Assembly: GCA_002796205.1 (NCBI GenBank)
Contig: PCWO01000050.1
Span: forward strand, 3,090 to 36,037
Direction of reading: 5' to 3'
Length of the DNA stretch: 32,948 bases
From: Candidatus Liptonbacteria bacterium CG11_big_fil_rev_8_21_14_0_20_35_14
GTDB taxonomy: Bacteria > Patescibacteriota > Minisyncoccia > UBA6257 > XYB1-36-10
The notes beneath the pieces were generated by a model. That model was not told the DNA's origin, searched no databases, and saw only the letters and a list, made by a program, of their open reading frames with translations. Shown here piece by piece: positions 13,671 through 23,668 of this stretch; position 1 is the first letter of the stretch; each line of letters begins with the position of its first letter. The translations under genes and the position numbers were made by a program.

Positions 13671-16600
13671 CTAGGATTCATCGTCTAAATCATCGGCATA
13701 ATCATCTTCTGAAAAGCCCTCGGCGTGTTTTTTAAAACCGGTTCCAACCGGAATTAAACGCCCGATGATAACATTTTCTTTTAGACCTCTTAAGTAGTCT
13801 ACTTTTCCAACAACAGCGGCGTTGACTAAGCTTTTAGCTGTTTCTTGGAAGGAGGCAGCTGATAGGAATGAATCGGAAGAGAGAGAAACTTTAGTGATAC
13901 CCATTAATAACTGCTGTGATTTAGCCGGAGTGTTACCGGCTTTTTTAACTTTACGGTTAACTTCCATAAAGCGTGATTTATCTACTATATCACCCAATAA
14001 AAAGTCGGAATCGCCTGTTTCGGTTATTTTGACACGAGAAAACATTTGTCTGATAACACACTCAATATGTTTATTGTTAATCGGCGCACCTTCTATGCTA
14101 TAAATTTTTTGAATCTCGTTAATAATATAACGTTGCACTTCATGTGGTCCTTTATATTTAAGAAGCTCTTTAAGATCTATATGCCCTTCGGTTATTTGAT
14201 GGCCTTTTTCTATAATATCTCCAGCTTTAACAAATATTTTAATGGCCCGATGGACCGGATATTCAATAACTTTAGATTTTTTACCATCAGTCATTTTGAA
14301 AATAATAGTTCTAACTAAATCATCTTCTCTGATATCTTCTATTACCCCGTCACCTTCGGCAATTATAGCTTTGCCTTTGGGTGAACGAACCTCAAATAAC
14401 TCCTCAACCCGGGGAAGTCCATGGGTAATGTCGGCGCCGGCGCTGCCAAGAAGATGGAAGGTTCTTAAAGTAAGTTGGGTACCCGGCTCACCGATTGATT
14501 GAGCGGCAATAACGCCAACAGCCTCTCCAATTTCAACATCGCGACTATTAGCAAGATCTAACCCGTAACATTTAGAACAAATACCAAATAATGACTTACA
14601 GGTAATAGGAGATCTAACCGAGATTAAATCAAGGTTAGTGGCTTCAATATTTTCGGCCTCCTTGCGTCCGATTGGAGCGCCGGCTTTAACGATAACTTTG
14701 TGACCATCTTTTATATCAATAGCGGCGGTGCGACTATATAATCTAGAAGAAAATGTTTGCCCGAAAGTTTCACCATCTTTACGAATGATTTTAATACTGT
14801 CTTTGGTGCGACAATCTTTTTCACGAATAATAACGTCTTGAGAGACATCAACTAAACGACGAGTTAGGTAACCGGCTTGGGCAGTTTTTAAAGCAGTGTC
14901 GGTTAAACCTTTTCTTGAACCATGGGTGGAAATAAAATATTCAAGCACTTTAAATCCCTCTTTTAAAGAAGATTTAATTGGAAGCTCAATAGCATCACCT
15001 TTAGGCGAAGCCACCAGTCCTTTAATACCCATCATTTGGAGTGGTTGCATCCAAGAACCACGAGAACCGGAGTCAATAATGTAATAAACAGAACCAAATT
15101 CATCAATAGTACTCGGAATAACTTTAGCAATTTCTCCTTTCACTTTATTCCAAACAGCCATAGATTTTGTTTTCTTTTCAGCGACTGTCATCAGACCTTC
15201 TGATAGTTGGTCTTCAATACGCTCAATTTCTTTTTCAGCCTCAATCATAATAGCCTCTTTTTCTTTAGGAGTTATAAGGTCAGACATAGCCCAGGAAATA
15301 CCACTTTTAGTAGCGTATTTAAAACCAAGCATCTTCATTTCATCAATAACCTCGGCGGTTTTTTCAAAGCCGTATTCACTAGTTATGTCACTTATAATAT
15401 TAATAACATCTTTCTTTTTGAGAATCTTGTTAACTTTATGTCCTTTGGGAAGAATTTCGTTAAATATAACCCGTCCACATGAGGTTTCTTTATTCTTTGG
15501 AGAACCGATTTTGATCGGAGCGTTCAAGTTAATATAACCAAAATCCAGAGCCATCATAGCTTCATTATCACTAGAAAAAACAGAATTTTTTCCTTTGGCG
15601 TTGGGATTGATTTTAGTTAAATAGTATATACCTAAAATCATATCAAGAGTGGGGTGAACAACTGGTTCTCCGTTGGCTGGTAATAAAAGGTTGGCCGAGG
15701 AAAGCATTCTTTCTCTAGCTTCGGTTTGAGCCTCATCGCTTAAAGGTAAGTGAACAGCCATTTGGTCTCCGTCAAAGTCAGCGTTAAAAGCTTTACAAAC
15801 TAGCGGAGGAACTTGAATAGCTAAATTTTCTGTTAGCACAGGCTTAAAGGCCTGAACAGACATACGGTGAAGAGTCGGGGCACGATTAAGAAGAACTTTG
15901 CGATCGGCAATAACTTCTTCTAAGATAGACCAGACTTCGGGCGGAGTTTGCTCAATAAAACGATTAGCATTTCTAATATTGTGAGCTAATTCTCTTTCAA
16001 TTATTTTTGAGATAACGAAAGGCTTAAATAATTCAAGAGCCATTTTTTTGGGCAGTCCACACTCATGTAAATGTAGAGAGGGGCCAACCACAATAACTGA
16101 ACGGCCAGAGTAGTCTACGCGCTTGCCAAGTAAATTTTGACGAAAACGTCCTTGTTTACCTTTAAGCATATCGGAAAGTGATCTTAAAGGCCGACGGGAA
16201 GAGGACATTTGTTGAGTTGAACCGGTGCGAGCGGAATTATCTACTAAAGCGTCAACGGCTTCTTGAAGCATTCTTTTTTCGTTGGTCACAATAACTTCAG
16301 GGGCGCGAAGTTCCATTAACTTTTTAAGACGGTTATTGCGATTAATAACACGTCTGTAAAGATCATTTAAGTCACTAGTGGCGTAACGACCACCATCTAA
16401 CGGAACCATCGGTCTTAAATCTGGTGGCAGAACCGGTAAATAAGTCATAACCATCCACTCTGGTCTTAAATTATTTTTCTTCATAGCCGTCATTATTTTA
16501 AGGCGCTTTAAAAGTTTTATTTTTTTAGTAGCATCCCTTATACTCTCTAAATCTTTCTCAACCTTTTCTATTTCATCACTAAGATTTATATTGACTAATA

Positions 16601-17249
16601 TTTTTCTAATAGCGCTTCCACCGGTGCCAGCCTCAAAAACGTTACCAAATTTTCTAGCTAAGTCAAAATAAGCAACCTCTGAAATTACTTCGCCTATTCT
16701 TAATAATTCTAAATTTTCTTTAGTGTATTCGGCGGCTTCCTCTAAAGATTTGATTGATTCTTTATCTTGTCCGTCCTGGTTTTTTCTTTCTTTAAGTTCT
16801 TTATTGATATCTTCAATCGCTTTGGCTCGGTTGATTTCATCTATTTTAGTAACAATATAAGCGGCGTAGTAGACAACTTTTTCCAGTTTACTGGTTGAAA
16901 TATCTAGAATTAAACCAAGTTTTGAGGGAATGTTTTTAAAAAACCAAATATGACAAACGGGAGTGGCTAATTCAATATGACCCATACGTTCACGACGAAC
17001 AATAGCCCGAGTAACCTCAACACCACACTTATCACAAGTAACACCTTTATAACGAATGCGACGATATTTACCACAGTAACATTCATAATCTTTAGTTGGT
17101 CCAAATATTCTTTCAGAGAAAAGTCCATCTTTTTCCGGTCTTTGAGTACGGTAGTTAATTGTTTCCGGTTTTATGATTTCACCATGCGACCATTTTTTAA
17201 TGTCGTCTGGTGAGGCAATGGTTATTTTTAATGAGTCAAAGTATTTCAT
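13671..17249 (-). CDS. rpoC: RNA polymerase beta' subunit
   Basis: 1192 aa. It opens MKYFDSLKITIASPDDIKKW. The first zinc site uses C57, C59, C72 and C75. The bridge to DNA and the active site carry RQNLLGKRVDYSGRSVIVVG and the catalytic NADFDGD (489-495) that holds Mg2+. The trigger-loop region follows with GSRGSWMQPLQMMGIKGLV, then the second zinc site (CRTKD ... CKSLFGICSKC) and EPGTQLTLRTFH. No intein or large lineage insertion is seen; it is compact compared with E. coli (1407 aa). It starts two bases after the rpoB stop and precedes rpsF by three bases, an unusual link of rpoBC to the rpsF-ssb-rpsR group. Confidence 0.98.
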   Translation of the reverse strand: MKYFDSLKITIASPDDIKKWSHGEIIKPETINYRTQRPEKDGLFSERIFGPTKDYECYCGKYRRIRYKGVTCDKCGVEVTRAIVRRERMGHIELATPVCHIWFFKNIPSKLGLILDISTSKLEKVVYYAAYIVTKIDEINRAKAIEDINKELKERKNQDGQDKESIKSLEEAAEYTKENLELLRIGEVISEVAYFDLARKFGNVFEAGTGGSAIRKILVNINLSDEIEKVEKDLESIRDATKKIKLLKRLKIMTAMKKNNLRPEWMVMTYLPVLPPDLRPMVPLDGGRYATSDLNDLYRRVINRNNRLKKLMELRAPEVIVTNEKRMLQEAVDALVDNSARTGSTQQMSSSRRPLRSLSDMLKGKQGRFRQNLLGKRVDYSGRSVIVVGPSLHLHECGLPKKMALELFKPFVISKIIERELAHNIRNANRFIEQTPPEVWSILEEVIADRKVLLNRAPTLHRMSVQAFKPVLTENLAIQVPPLVCKAFNADFDGDQMAVHLPLSDEAQTEARERMLSSANLLLPANGEPVVHPTLDMILGIYYLTKINPNAKGKNSVFSSDNEAMMALDFGYINLNAPIKIGSPKNKETSCGRVIFNEILPKGHKVNKILKKKDVINIISDITSEYGFEKTAEVIDEMKMLGFKYATKSGISWAMSDLITPKEKEAIMIEAEKEIERIEDQLSEGLMTVAEKKTKSMAVWNKVKGEIAKVIPSTIDEFGSVYYIIDSGSRGSWMQPLQMMGIKGLVASPKGDAIELPIKSSLKEGFKVLEYFISTHGSRKGLTDTALKTAQAGYLTRRLVDVSQDVIIREKDCRTKDSIKIIRKDGETFGQTFSSRLYSRTAAIDIKDGHKVIVKAGAPIGRKEAENIEATNLDLISVRSPITCKSLFGICSKCYGLDLANSRDVEIGEAVGVIAAQSIGEPGTQLTLRTFHLLGSAGADITHGLPRVEELFEVRSPKGKAIIAEGDGVIEDIREDDLVRTIIFKMTDGKKSKVIEYPVHRAIKIFVKAGDIIEKGHQITEGHIDLKELLKYKGPHEVQRYIINEIQKIYSIEGAPINNKHIECVIRQMFSRVKITETGDSDFLLGDIVDKSRFMEVNRKVKKAGNTPAKSQQLLMGITKVSLSSDSFLSAASFQETAKSLVNAAVVGKVDYLRGLKENVIIGRLIPVGTGFKKHAEGFSEDDYADDLDDES

Positions 17250-17251
17250 AT

Positions 17252-20200
17252 TTATTTATCTTCATTATTATTTTGGTTTTGACTTTTTATATATTCGGCG
17301 TCTCCTTGTTTTTCAATATTAAATCCTAAGGATTTAAGTTCGCTAATAAGCACATTAAAGGAGGCTGGAAGATTGGGACTTTTAATTTTTTCACCACGAA
17401 TAATAGACTCAAAGGTAGCAGAACGACCAATAATATCGTCTGATTTAATAGTTAACATTTCCTGTAATATGTGGGCAGCTCCGTATCCTTGCAAAGCCCA
17501 AACCTCCATTTCTCCAAATCTTTGTCCACCAAATTGAGCTTTACCACCAAGTGGTTGCTGGGTAATAAGGGAGTATGGTCCAATAGAACGAGAGTGAATT
17601 TTATCTTCTACTAAATGGTTTAGTTTAATCATATAAATGTAACCGACGGTAACTTTATTATCAAACTTTTCTCCGGTTTGACCGCTATAAAGATCAATTT
17701 TACCATCTTTAGGCAGACCGGCTTTGGTAAGTTCAGCTTGGATTTCTGTTTCGGTAGCACCAGAGAGAGAGGGAGTAATAGCTCTATAACCAAGCCGGCT
17801 AGCCGCCCAACCTAAATGAGTTTCTAAAATTTGTCCAAGATTCATACGAGAAACAACACCGAGAGGATTTAAAACAATATCAACTGGTGTTCCGTCAGCC
17901 AGATAAGGCATATCCTCAACCGCTCTAATTTGTGAAATAACGCCTTTATTTCCGTGACGACCAGCTAATTTATCACCAACTCTAACTTTTCTGATTTGAG
18001 CGACCTCAACTTGGATTCTTTTAATAACGCCCTGATCTAAGCTGTCTCCATGTTCACGAGAAAATACTTTTATACCGATAATACGTCCATATTTACCGTG
18101 CGGAATAGTAAGAGAAGTGTCTTTAACATCACGAGCTTTTTCTCCAAAAATAGCTCGTAATAATCTTTCCTCTGAAGTTAGTTCGGACTCACCTTTTGGA
18201 GAAATTTTTCCAACTAAAATATCGCCAACCTTAACTTCAGCTCCGACTCTAATAATGCCTTCTTCATCTAGGTTCTTTAACTTATCCTCACTAATATTTG
18301 GAATATCAGGAGTAGTAATTTCAGGCCCTAATTTAGTATCACGAACATCACAATAAAAATTTTCAATATGAATAGATGAAAATACATCTCTTTGCGCCGC
18401 GCGTTCAGAAATAACAATAGCGTCCTCAAAATTAGCCCCTTCAAATGATAAGAAAGCCACTAAAAGATTGTGACCCAAAGCTAAAACTCCATTCTCGCTT
18501 GATGGACCATCTACTAAAATATCACCCTTTTTAAAAGTAGATCCTTTTTTGACTAATGGTCTTTGTGAGATAGAGCCAAATTGATTAGAGCGCTTGAATT
18601 TCTCTATTTTATATTCTTTATTACCGGCTTTTTCATATTTTACTTTAAGACCAGAGGCATCAACTTCTAAAACCTCACCTTTTTCTTCAGCGATAACTAA
18701 ATAACCCGAATCACGAGCGGCTATTTCTTCAACACCAGTAGAAACAAAGGGAGACTCTGGTACTAAAGGAATAACAGCTTGTTTTTGCATATTTGAACCC
18801 ATAAGAGCACGGTTAGCATCATCGTGTTTTAGAAATGGAATTAAGGAAGTAGCAATACTGACAAACTGGTGGGGAGCTACGTCCATAAAATCAACTTCTT
18901 TATTAGCACAAGTTCCAGCTGTACCTTTAATACGGACTTCAACTAAACTACTTAAAATTTTTCCGTCATCAGACAGTTTAGTATCAGCGGGAGCTATTTT
19001 ATATTTTTCTTCATTAAAGGCATCTAGCCATTCAATATTTTTTGTGACTAGACCATTCTCTACCTTATAGTATGGGGTTTCTAAAAAGCCTAAAGAGTTA
19101 ACCCTAGAAAAATTGGCTAAGTGATTAACCAGACCAATATTTGAACCTTCGGGGGTGTGGATAGGGCAAATACGTCCATAGTATGAACTATGAACGTCAC
19201 GAACCTCAAAACCGGCTCTTTCTCTTATAAGACCACCTGGTCCCATAGATGAAAGCCTGCGTTTGTGTTCAAGTTCGGCCAAAGGATTAATCTGATCCAT
19301 AAATTGAGAAAGTTGAGATGAGGAGTAAAATTCTTTACTAATAGCCATTAAAAGTCTGGGGTTTATTAATTGAGCCGGGTTAAGAGAATCTTTATCTAAA
19401 GTAGACATTCTATCTTGAATAACCCGACGCATACGAGCAAAACCAACGCGAAGACGGTTTTGGAATAACTCCCCGATTGGCCTAATACGACGATTACCTA
19501 AGTGATCAATGTCGTCTGGAGCCTCTGTTTGAACATCGTTTAAATGAATAATTTCTTTAACAATATCCAAAATATCCTCCTGACTTAAGAGTCTATTAAC
19601 TCTATTTTTTACTCCCAATCTTTGGTTAAGTTTAAAACGACCAACTTCTGATAAATCATAACGGTCATCATTTTTAAACATATTATCTATTAAGTTTTTG
19701 GCGTTTTCAACGGTAGCCAGATCGCCCGGTCTAATTCTTTTATATATTTCTAAGTAAGCGGTTGAAACATCTTTAGCTGAATCTTTTTCTAGAGAGGCTT
19801 TAATAATTTTTTTACCTAATTCACTCACTTTATTAAAGGCTTTTAAAATTTGCTCATCTGTTTCAAATCCAAAAATACGCAAAAGACTAGTAACCGGAAC
19901 TTTGCGATTACGATCTATTTTAACTCCAATAATACCAGTTGATTCAGATTCAAATTCAATCCAAGCTCCACGGTTGGGAATAATTTTAGCGCCAAATAAT
20001 TTTCGCCCACGAAACATATTGGCAGTAAAATAAACACCGGGAGAACGAACTAACTGACTAACTACCACTCGTTCAACACCATTTATAATAAAAGTGCCCC
20101 GACCGGTCATAATAGGAAAATCACCCAAATATACTTCTTGGGTGTCTGCTTCTTTGGTAATTTTATTAACTAAACGTAATTTAGCTCTAAGAGCGGCTTC

Positions 20201-20449
20201 ATAGGTTGTATCTTTATAGCGTGATTGTTCTTCGGTGTATTTGGGCTGGTCAAAATAATAATCGTCAAAGAAAAGATCAAATTCTTTTCCAGTATAATCG
20301 CTAACTGGGGAGATTTCAGAAAATAATTCCTTTAACCCCCGACTCTCAAGCCAGGCAAATGAATTTTTTTGAATAGCATCTAACTTTGGCTGTGAATTGA
20401 ATGACTCTTTAAATGATGAAAAAACTTTAGTGGTATTTTTGGTTGGCAT
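17252..20449 (-). CDS. rpoB: RNA polymerase beta subunit
   Basis: 1065 aa, short relative to E. coli (1342) but normal for reduced bacteria. Conserved stretches in order: VERVVVSQLVRSPGVYF; the rifampicin pocket SQLSQFMDQINPLAELEHKR then RLSSMGPGGL; RICPIHTPEGSNIGL; EGANFEDAIVIS; KVRVGDKLAGRHGNKGVIS; and near the end GGKAQFGGQRFGEMEVWALQ. Within the pocket the E. coli-equivalent Asp516, His526 and Ser531 are kept, while Asn518 is isoleucine. No ribosomal-protein genes (rplJ/rplL) lie upstream; instead a terminator and ~90 bases of A/T-rich leader do. Confidence 0.98.
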   Translation of the reverse strand: MPTKNTTKVFSSFKESFNSQPKLDAIQKNSFAWLESRGLKELFSEISPVSDYTGKEFDLFFDDYYFDQPKYTEEQSRYKDTTYEAALRAKLRLVNKITKEADTQEVYLGDFPIMTGRGTFIINGVERVVVSQLVRSPGVYFTANMFRGRKLFGAKIIPNRGAWIEFESESTGIIGVKIDRNRKVPVTSLLRIFGFETDEQILKAFNKVSELGKKIIKASLEKDSAKDVSTAYLEIYKRIRPGDLATVENAKNLIDNMFKNDDRYDLSEVGRFKLNQRLGVKNRVNRLLSQEDILDIVKEIIHLNDVQTEAPDDIDHLGNRRIRPIGELFQNRLRVGFARMRRVIQDRMSTLDKDSLNPAQLINPRLLMAISKEFYSSSQLSQFMDQINPLAELEHKRRLSSMGPGGLIRERAGFEVRDVHSSYYGRICPIHTPEGSNIGLVNHLANFSRVNSLGFLETPYYKVENGLVTKNIEWLDAFNEEKYKIAPADTKLSDDGKILSSLVEVRIKGTAGTCANKEVDFMDVAPHQFVSIATSLIPFLKHDDANRALMGSNMQKQAVIPLVPESPFVSTGVEEIAARDSGYLVIAEEKGEVLEVDASGLKVKYEKAGNKEYKIEKFKRSNQFGSISQRPLVKKGSTFKKGDILVDGPSSENGVLALGHNLLVAFLSFEGANFEDAIVISERAAQRDVFSSIHIENFYCDVRDTKLGPEITTPDIPNISEDKLKNLDEEGIIRVGAEVKVGDILVGKISPKGESELTSEERLLRAIFGEKARDVKDTSLTIPHGKYGRIIGIKVFSREHGDSLDQGVIKRIQVEVAQIRKVRVGDKLAGRHGNKGVISQIRAVEDMPYLADGTPVDIVLNPLGVVSRMNLGQILETHLGWAASRLGYRAITPSLSGATETEIQAELTKAGLPKDGKIDLYSGQTGEKFDNKVTVGYIYMIKLNHLVEDKIHSRSIGPYSLITQQPLGGKAQFGGQRFGEMEVWALQGYGAAHILQEMLTIKSDDIIGRSATFESIIRGEKIKSPNLPASFNVLISELKSLGFNIEKQGDAEYIKSQNQNNNEDK

Positions 20450-20527
20450 AACTTTTATATGTTATAATTATTGAAAGAAAAGAGGGCGACTATATGTATT
20501 TATTAATAAATATTTGTGTTTAATCAA

Positions 20528-20600
20528 GTAAAAAAGCCGAAAATAATCTATAGATTTTACTTAAATAAAACTTTAGCGTTTATTTTATATTTTTTCGGCG
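20528..20600 (-). terminator. terminator after mltG
   Basis: Minus strand: GCCGAAAAAATA ... TATTTTCGGC (20588-20599 with 20536-20545) enclosing a second AAATAAA/TTTATTT hairpin, followed by TTTTTT. It separates mltG from rpoB. The rest of 20450-20635 is A/T-rich leader of rpoB, with TATA-like boxes I cannot assign with confidence. Confidence 0.6.
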
Positions 20601-20635
20601 ATAACTCATTGAAGAGTTTTAATACTTAATGACCG

Positions 20636-21394
20636 TTAGTTTAAATATTTGTAGCGGTTACTATTATGTTCTTCAAGCGTGCGACTAAAAATTGTTTTAC
20701 CAGTTTTGGGGTCATTTAGGTAAAACCAATATGGGGATTTTTTAGCTTCTATAACAGCTTGAAGAGCTTCTGACCCGGGATTTGAAATGGGCGCTGGGGG
20801 CAATCCTTTATAGAGATAAGTATTATACTGCGAATCTATCTCTTTATCAGACTTGGTTATAGGGTAACAGCTTTCACCCTCTAAGTCAACAGAAAAGTCC
20901 CGATAGAGTTTAATATAACACAAGGTAGCATCTAATTGCAAGAGCATATTAATAGATAGCCTTTTTTTAATAAGTCCAGCGACTATTTTTCTATCCTCAT
21001 AGTCGGGCACTTCCTTCTCTATTATAGAGGCAATAATTAAATTTATATCAAAATTATTTATATCTTCTTTAAGAATGGGTTCGGCTTTATTTTGAAAATT
21101 TTCTAAAAATTTATTTTTTATAACTAAAGCGGTAGAGCCTTCATAAAATCTGTATGTATCCGGGTATAGATAGCCTTCTATATTATTATAATTTAATAAA
21201 GTTTCACCATCGCGTAATACTCCGTTTTGAGTTAAAAGATTATTTATTTCTTTAACAGTTTTACCTTCATGGATAACAACTGATATCTCTTTGTTAATTT
21301 TAGAATTTGTGACAAAAAAAGACTCTAATAAAAAAGAGATAACAAAGGTTGATAAAGCTATTATTAGTAATGATTTAATTAATTCTTTAGACAC
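20636..21394 (-). CDS. mltG: endolytic murein transglycosylase MltG (YceG family)
   Basis: 252 aa starting at a GTG (21392-21394). One N-terminal membrane span (about 8-28) anchors the protein. A short LysM-like segment (VIHEGKTVKEINNLLTQNGV) follows. The catalytic region has NIEGYLYPDTYRF, IIASIIEKEV (122-129, with the catalytic glutamate in the EKE), LLQLDATLCY and GLPPAPISNPG. MltG cuts nascent glycan strands and sets their length. At 252 aa it is shorter than E. coli MltG (340) but keeps all motifs. It overlaps the end of rodA by eight bases, so the two wall-synthesis genes are translationally linked. Confidence 0.92.
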   Translation of the reverse strand: MSKELIKSLLIIALSTFVISFLLESFFVTNSKINKEISVVIHEGKTVKEINNLLTQNGVLRDGETLLNYNNIEGYLYPDTYRFYEGSTALVIKNKFLENFQNKAEPILKEDINNFDINLIIASIIEKEVPDYEDRKIVAGLIKKRLSINMLLQLDATLCYIKLYRDFSVDLEGESCYPITKSDKEIDSQYNTYLYKGLPPAPISNPGSEALQAVIEAKKSPYWFYLNDPKTGKTIFSRTLEEHNSNRYKYLN

Positions 21395-22442
21395 GGGTGG
21401 TGATAGAATTGATTATAGCGATAAGAGTAAAACTCATCAACATATTAGAACCTCCATAACTTAAAAATGGAAAGGGTATACCTATAACGGGCAGAAGTCC
21501 TAAAACGGAGCCTGTGTTTATCGTAAAATGAATAAGTAATATTACCACAGATCCTAAACAAAAAAAACGTATAAAATTATTTTCAGCTACATTGACGCCT
21601 ATATTTATTATTTCACGGCATAAAAAAGAAAAAGCTCCGATTATAATTAGCCCACCTAACAATCCCCACTCCTCTATAAAAGCTGGTAATATAAAATCAT
21701 TTTGAGATTCTGGTAAAAAACCTAATTGAACTTGAGTACCTTGGCCAAACCCTTTGCCTAAAAAACCGCTTGAACCAATGGCTATTTTAGATTGAATAAC
21801 ATTATAGTTAATACCTAAAGGATCGGATTCGGGAGAAAATAAACCAATAATGCGATCTTTTTGATAATTAGCTAATAATCCCCAAGAAATAAAAGAACCT
21901 AATATTAATAATATAAGGCCGATAATAATATGCTTTTTAGTTAGACCAGAAAATAGGATAAAACTTAACCACATACCAAACAAAACTAGAACCGAACCTA
22001 AATCTGGTTGATTTAAAACTATAACACTCGGAATTAATAAGAGAATTAGAGGAGTAATTATATTTCTAATATCCGCTAAAGAATTATGTTTTTTGGCAAA
22101 AAAATAAGCATACATTAAAAGTAAAGATATTTTTATTAATTCCACAGGTTGAAGGGCAAATATTCCTAAAGGAATCCAGGCTTTAATGCCACGAATTGGA
22201 CTAAAAAATAAGGTGGAGAAAACTAAAATTATAGATAAAATATAGATTATAAAAATAAATTCTCTATTATTTAATAGCGCTCTAACATCAATATATTTAA
22301 AAGATAAAATTATAATATTTCCTAAAATAATCCACATGAGTTGGAGATAAAAAAGTCTTGTATTAATAGAAAAAAGTATTAATAGGCTAGAGGCAGACAA
22401 TATATAAATAGGCAGTAATAGCTTAAAAGAATGGGTCAACAT
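21387..22442 (-). CDS. rodA: SEDS peptidoglycan polymerase, RodA/FtsW type
   Basis: 351 aa with about ten membrane spans. SEDS signatures: GIFALQPVELIKI, LNQPDLGSVLV (the Asp thought catalytic for glycosyl transfer), NVIQSKIAIGSSGFLGKGFG, QNDFILPAFIEEWG and FPFLSYGGSNM. SEDS proteins polymerise lipid II with a partner class B PBP, which is not in this window. The QLGFLPESQNDFI stretch resembles RodA (elongation) slightly more than FtsW, so RodA is preferred. No Shine-Dalgarno; it starts nine bases after the upstream membrane-anchored gene. Confidence 0.9.
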   Translation of the reverse strand: MLTHSFKLLLPIYILSASSLLILFSINTRLFYLQLMWIILGNIIILSFKYIDVRALLNNREFIFIIYILSIILVFSTLFFSPIRGIKAWIPLGIFALQPVELIKISLLLMYAYFFAKKHNSLADIRNIITPLILLLIPSVIVLNQPDLGSVLVLFGMWLSFILFSGLTKKHIIIGLILLILGSFISWGLLANYQKDRIIGLFSPESDPLGINYNVIQSKIAIGSSGFLGKGFGQGTQVQLGFLPESQNDFILPAFIEEWGLLGGLIIIGAFSFLCREIINIGVNVAENNFIRFFCLGSVVILLIHFTINTGSVLGLLPVIGIPFPFLSYGGSNMLMSFTLIAIINSITTRV

Positions 22443-22450
22443 ATTTTAAA

Positions 22451-23212
22451 TTAATATAATATACCTTGTATATTAGGGCGTTTGGCTTCTATAAAAATTC
22501 TTGTTTTAGATAAATCAGCGCCAACATCTGGATGAGTTATATCAAATCTTCTTTGTTCAAAAGATAAAACATCAAAAATAATAGTGCGCGAGGCGCCTAT
22601 AATAGTATTAACTTCATTGTAGTATAGGGCGTTAATAATAATTTCTGGAAAAGGGTTGGTTTCATTATTAGAGACTAGGCCGTTGGTTTTAATAAATTGC
22701 CCATCGGTTGAATGTGTTACTTGAATAGTACCAACTTTAGGAAGGCTGAAATTATTTCTAGATTCCCATAATTTTTCCCTATTAACAACAACGCTTATCT
22801 GGTCGGATATAAATTTATCTATAGCCGGATGAATAATATATTTTATTTCAGAGGGATAAATAAATGATTCATTTTCTATTATATTTTTATCGTTGGAAGG
22901 ATCTTTAATTGAGTATTTAAAATTAACAACCCCATAGGTGCTATTAGGATTTTCTATGCGTAAAACTATGGAGGATTTTTGATTACCGGAATCCAAAACC
23001 AGGGCTTCTACCACTTTAATATCGGATAGATTTTTAATACTACAAGCAATACAACTGCCACCACAATCTATATTTTCTTCTAATCCATTTAATTTATTAT
23101 CAAAACAGGATGGGGCCGGGGAGGCTATATTATATCCCCCATATCCAATTAGTCCTAGGATAATTAAATAAAAAATACCGTATAAAAATTGTTTTAGAAG
23201 GCGGTTTTTCAT
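22451..23212 (-). CDS. membrane-anchored protein with a CGGxCxxC motif, function unknown
   Basis: 253 aa from the ATG at 23210-23212 (MKNRLLKQFLYGIFY). The longer frame up to 23371 runs into the 5S rRNA gene and is not credible. A single N-terminal span (about 8-28) leads to an extracytoplasmic part that begins with a cysteine motif: SCFDNKLNGLEENIDCGGSC followed by IAC. Four cysteines in this D/N-rich pattern recur in surface proteins, where they likely bind a metal or form disulfides. The remaining ~190 residues look like one or two beta-sandwich domains (SSIVLRIENPNSTYGVVNF). I do not recognise a named family. It precedes rodA by eight bases, which suggests an envelope role. Confidence 0.7.
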   Translation of the reverse strand: MKNRLLKQFLYGIFYLIILGLIGYGGYNIASPAPSCFDNKLNGLEENIDCGGSCIACSIKNLSDIKVVEALVLDSGNQKSSIVLRIENPNSTYGVVNFKYSIKDPSNDKNIIENESFIYPSEIKYIIHPAIDKFISDQISVVVNREKLWESRNNFSLPKVGTIQVTHSTDGQFIKTNGLVSNNETNPFPEIIINALYYNEVNTIIGASRTIIFDVLSFEQRRFDITHPDVGADLSKTRIFIEAKRPNIQGILY

Positions 23213-23228
23213 ATAAACATTATAGTAC

Positions 23229-23254
23229 AAAAAAACGACCTTAGGTAGTCGTTT
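23229..23254 (-). terminator. terminator of the 23S-5S operon
   Basis: Minus-strand stem AAACGAC/GTCGTTT (23248-23254 with 23233-23239) followed by a run of T, about 20 bases after 5S rRNA. A TATAAT box overlaps its tail (TACTATAATG) and could start transcription of the next gene. Confidence 0.75.
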
Positions 23255-23274
23255 CTCTGTAGTTTTGAGCAATG

Positions 23275-23390
23275 ATATCCCGGCAAATCCTACTTTCCCC
23301 ACATTTAGAGTATCATCGGAATTATATGATTTCACTACCGAGTTCGGAATGGAATCGGGTGGGACACACATAATTAAATCACCGAGAAAT
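23275..23390 (-). rRNA. rrf: 5S ribosomal RNA
   Basis: About 115 nt. It contains the conserved core CCCACCCGATTCCATTCCGA then ACTCGGTAGTGAAA and ends GGGGAAAGTAGGATTTGCCGG. Helix I is TCTCGG with CCGGGA. Flanking 14-nt inverted repeats (TTTTGAGCAATGAT and its complement) extend the helix and form the processing stem. Exact ends are approximate. Confidence 0.92.
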
Positions 23391-23555
23391 CATTGCTCAA
23401 AACTAATACGTTTAAGTAAATAACAAATCAAACCGCTCATGGTTGAGACGACTGCTCGTTCATTAGTACTCCTTGGCTAAACACATTACTGTGCGTACAC
23501 CTAGAGCCTATCAACGTGGTAGTCTTCCACGAGAACATATATCTTATCTTGGGAG

Positions 23556-23591
<36 letters not shown>

Positions 23592-23668
23592 TCCGAACAT
23601 AGCTACTCGGCATTTCACCTGGTGGCAAAGCCGATAGACCAGTGGTTCGTCCAACTCGGTCCTCTCGT

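Noticed and set aside
13671..20449. Inteins in rpoB or rpoC
   Set aside because: Both subunits have compact lengths and unbroken conserved motifs.
23213..23371. N-terminal extension of the membrane-anchored protein
   Set aside because: It would translate most of the 5S rRNA and the operon terminator; the ATG at 23212 directly precedes a membrane span and is the natural start.
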